A stretch of DNA of 39,508 nt from Patescibacteria group bacterium. GTDB lineage: Bacteria > Patescibacteriota > CPR2 > UBA1875 > JAMCYV01. The position numbers and the translations under genes were made by a program. Shown in pieces: positions 39,381-39,508 of this stretch; the first letter of the stretch is position 1, and the number at the start of each line of letters is the position of its first letter. The stretch is from positions 1 to 39,508 of the forward strand of contig JAMCYV010000027.1 of assembly GCA_023473595.1 (NCBI GenBank), read 5' to 3'. The notes below the pieces were generated by a model, which worked only from the letters and a program-made list of their open reading frames with translations, did not search any database and was not told the DNA's origin.

Positions 39381-39508
39381 AAAGATTTTCTGAAAGATCC
39401 TTCCATTTAGGATTAAATTCATTTATAAGTTCTTCTTTCTTTTGTCGACGCCACTTTTTTAAAACCTTTTCTCTTGTAATCGCAGATTTAACATCACTCG
39501 TCTCTTCA
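39379..39508 (-). CDS. C-terminal end of a GIY-YIG nuclease family protein
   Basis: Only the last 43 codons are in the window, ending TAG at 39379-39381. The translated tail (ITREKVLKKWRRQKKEELI then NEFNPKWKDLSENL) matches the typical end of small single-domain GIY-YIG proteins (YhbQ/UPF0213-like), whose C-terminus reads IxREKxLKxWxRxxKxxLI...NPxWxDL. The catalytic GIY-YIG part is outside the window. The gene ends within a palindromic element. Confidence 0.8.
   Translation of the reverse strand, partial: EETSDVKSAITREKVLKKWRRQKKEELINEFNPKWKDLSENL

Overview
The window reads as a chromosomal segment of an AT-rich, streamlined bacterium. Candidate Phyla Radiation (Patescibacteria, Parcubacteria-like) is the most likely source. 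This is inferred from tightly packed minus-strand operons with TAATG overlaps, many start codons directly behind a -10 box (leaderless transcripts), low-complexity tails on ribosomal proteins, an archaeal/eukaryotic-type prolyl-tRNA synthetase, and an LCP/HtrA/MreBCD/RodA gene set typical of small didactic CPR-like genomes. No rRNA, tRNA, CRISPR array, transposase or prophage was recognised.

Layout. 1-1661 (minus): rplJ-rplL operon leading into a probable rpoB start at the window edge, with promoter, L10-leader-like RNA, attenuator-like hairpin, an rplL-rpoB terminator and a hairpin covering the next ribosome binding site. rplJ carries an in-frame TAA inside one arm of a perfect 25-bp inverted repeat. 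1711-7744: a thymidylate/folate block (dut, dCMP deaminase, folD, glyA; separate G+C-richer units tmk-thyA and dcd). Together they cover dCTP/dCMP to dUMP to dTMP to dTDP plus the one-carbon donor. 7843-17538: one long minus-strand operon rpsB-tsf-frr-uppS-rseP-proS-mreB-mreC-mreD-mrdA, which joins translation to cell-wall elongation. 17817-18167: lone plus-strand orphan gene. 18251-26480: de novo purine operon purL(S)-purQ-purCE-purB-purM, with a PurC-PurE fusion resembling vertebrate PAICS. 26588-28895 (plus): rpmE, prfA and a deaminase-family gene. 28901-32377 (minus): htrA, a membrane protein and an LCP ligase-type gene. 32465: lepB. 33112-36693 (minus): parA-parB, a TIM-barrel gene and a TreT-type glycosyltransferase. 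36786-37509 (plus): two orphan genes. 37565-39508 (minus): rplU, rodA and the 3' end of a GIY-YIG nuclease gene.

Cross-cutting observations. Four of the five ribosomal proteins here (L7/L12, S2, L21, L31) carry long charged extensions, and two of them start inside the same heptanucleotide microsatellite. Promoters share TTGnnn-17 bp-TAnnnT, often with TGC before the -10. Five genes (dut, rpmE, lepB, treT, rodA) have the ATG only 6-9 nt after the -10 hexamer. A set of visibly G+C-richer genes (tmk-thyA, dcd and three orphans) each sits as its own unit with a purine-rich Shine-Dalgarno (weakest for tmk) and usually its own terminator, unlike the AT-rich housekeeping operons around them. A palindromic repeat family (TGTCATtcTGAACTTGATTCAG type) is present in two copies, and a related element overlaps the stop of the GIY-YIG gene.

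I did not find a clear new defence or mobile system. The strongest second-look items are the broken rplJ with its inverted repeat, the layered regulation around rplJ/rplL/rpoB, the ribosomal-protein extensions, the leaderless promoter class, and the atypical orphan and thymidylate units.
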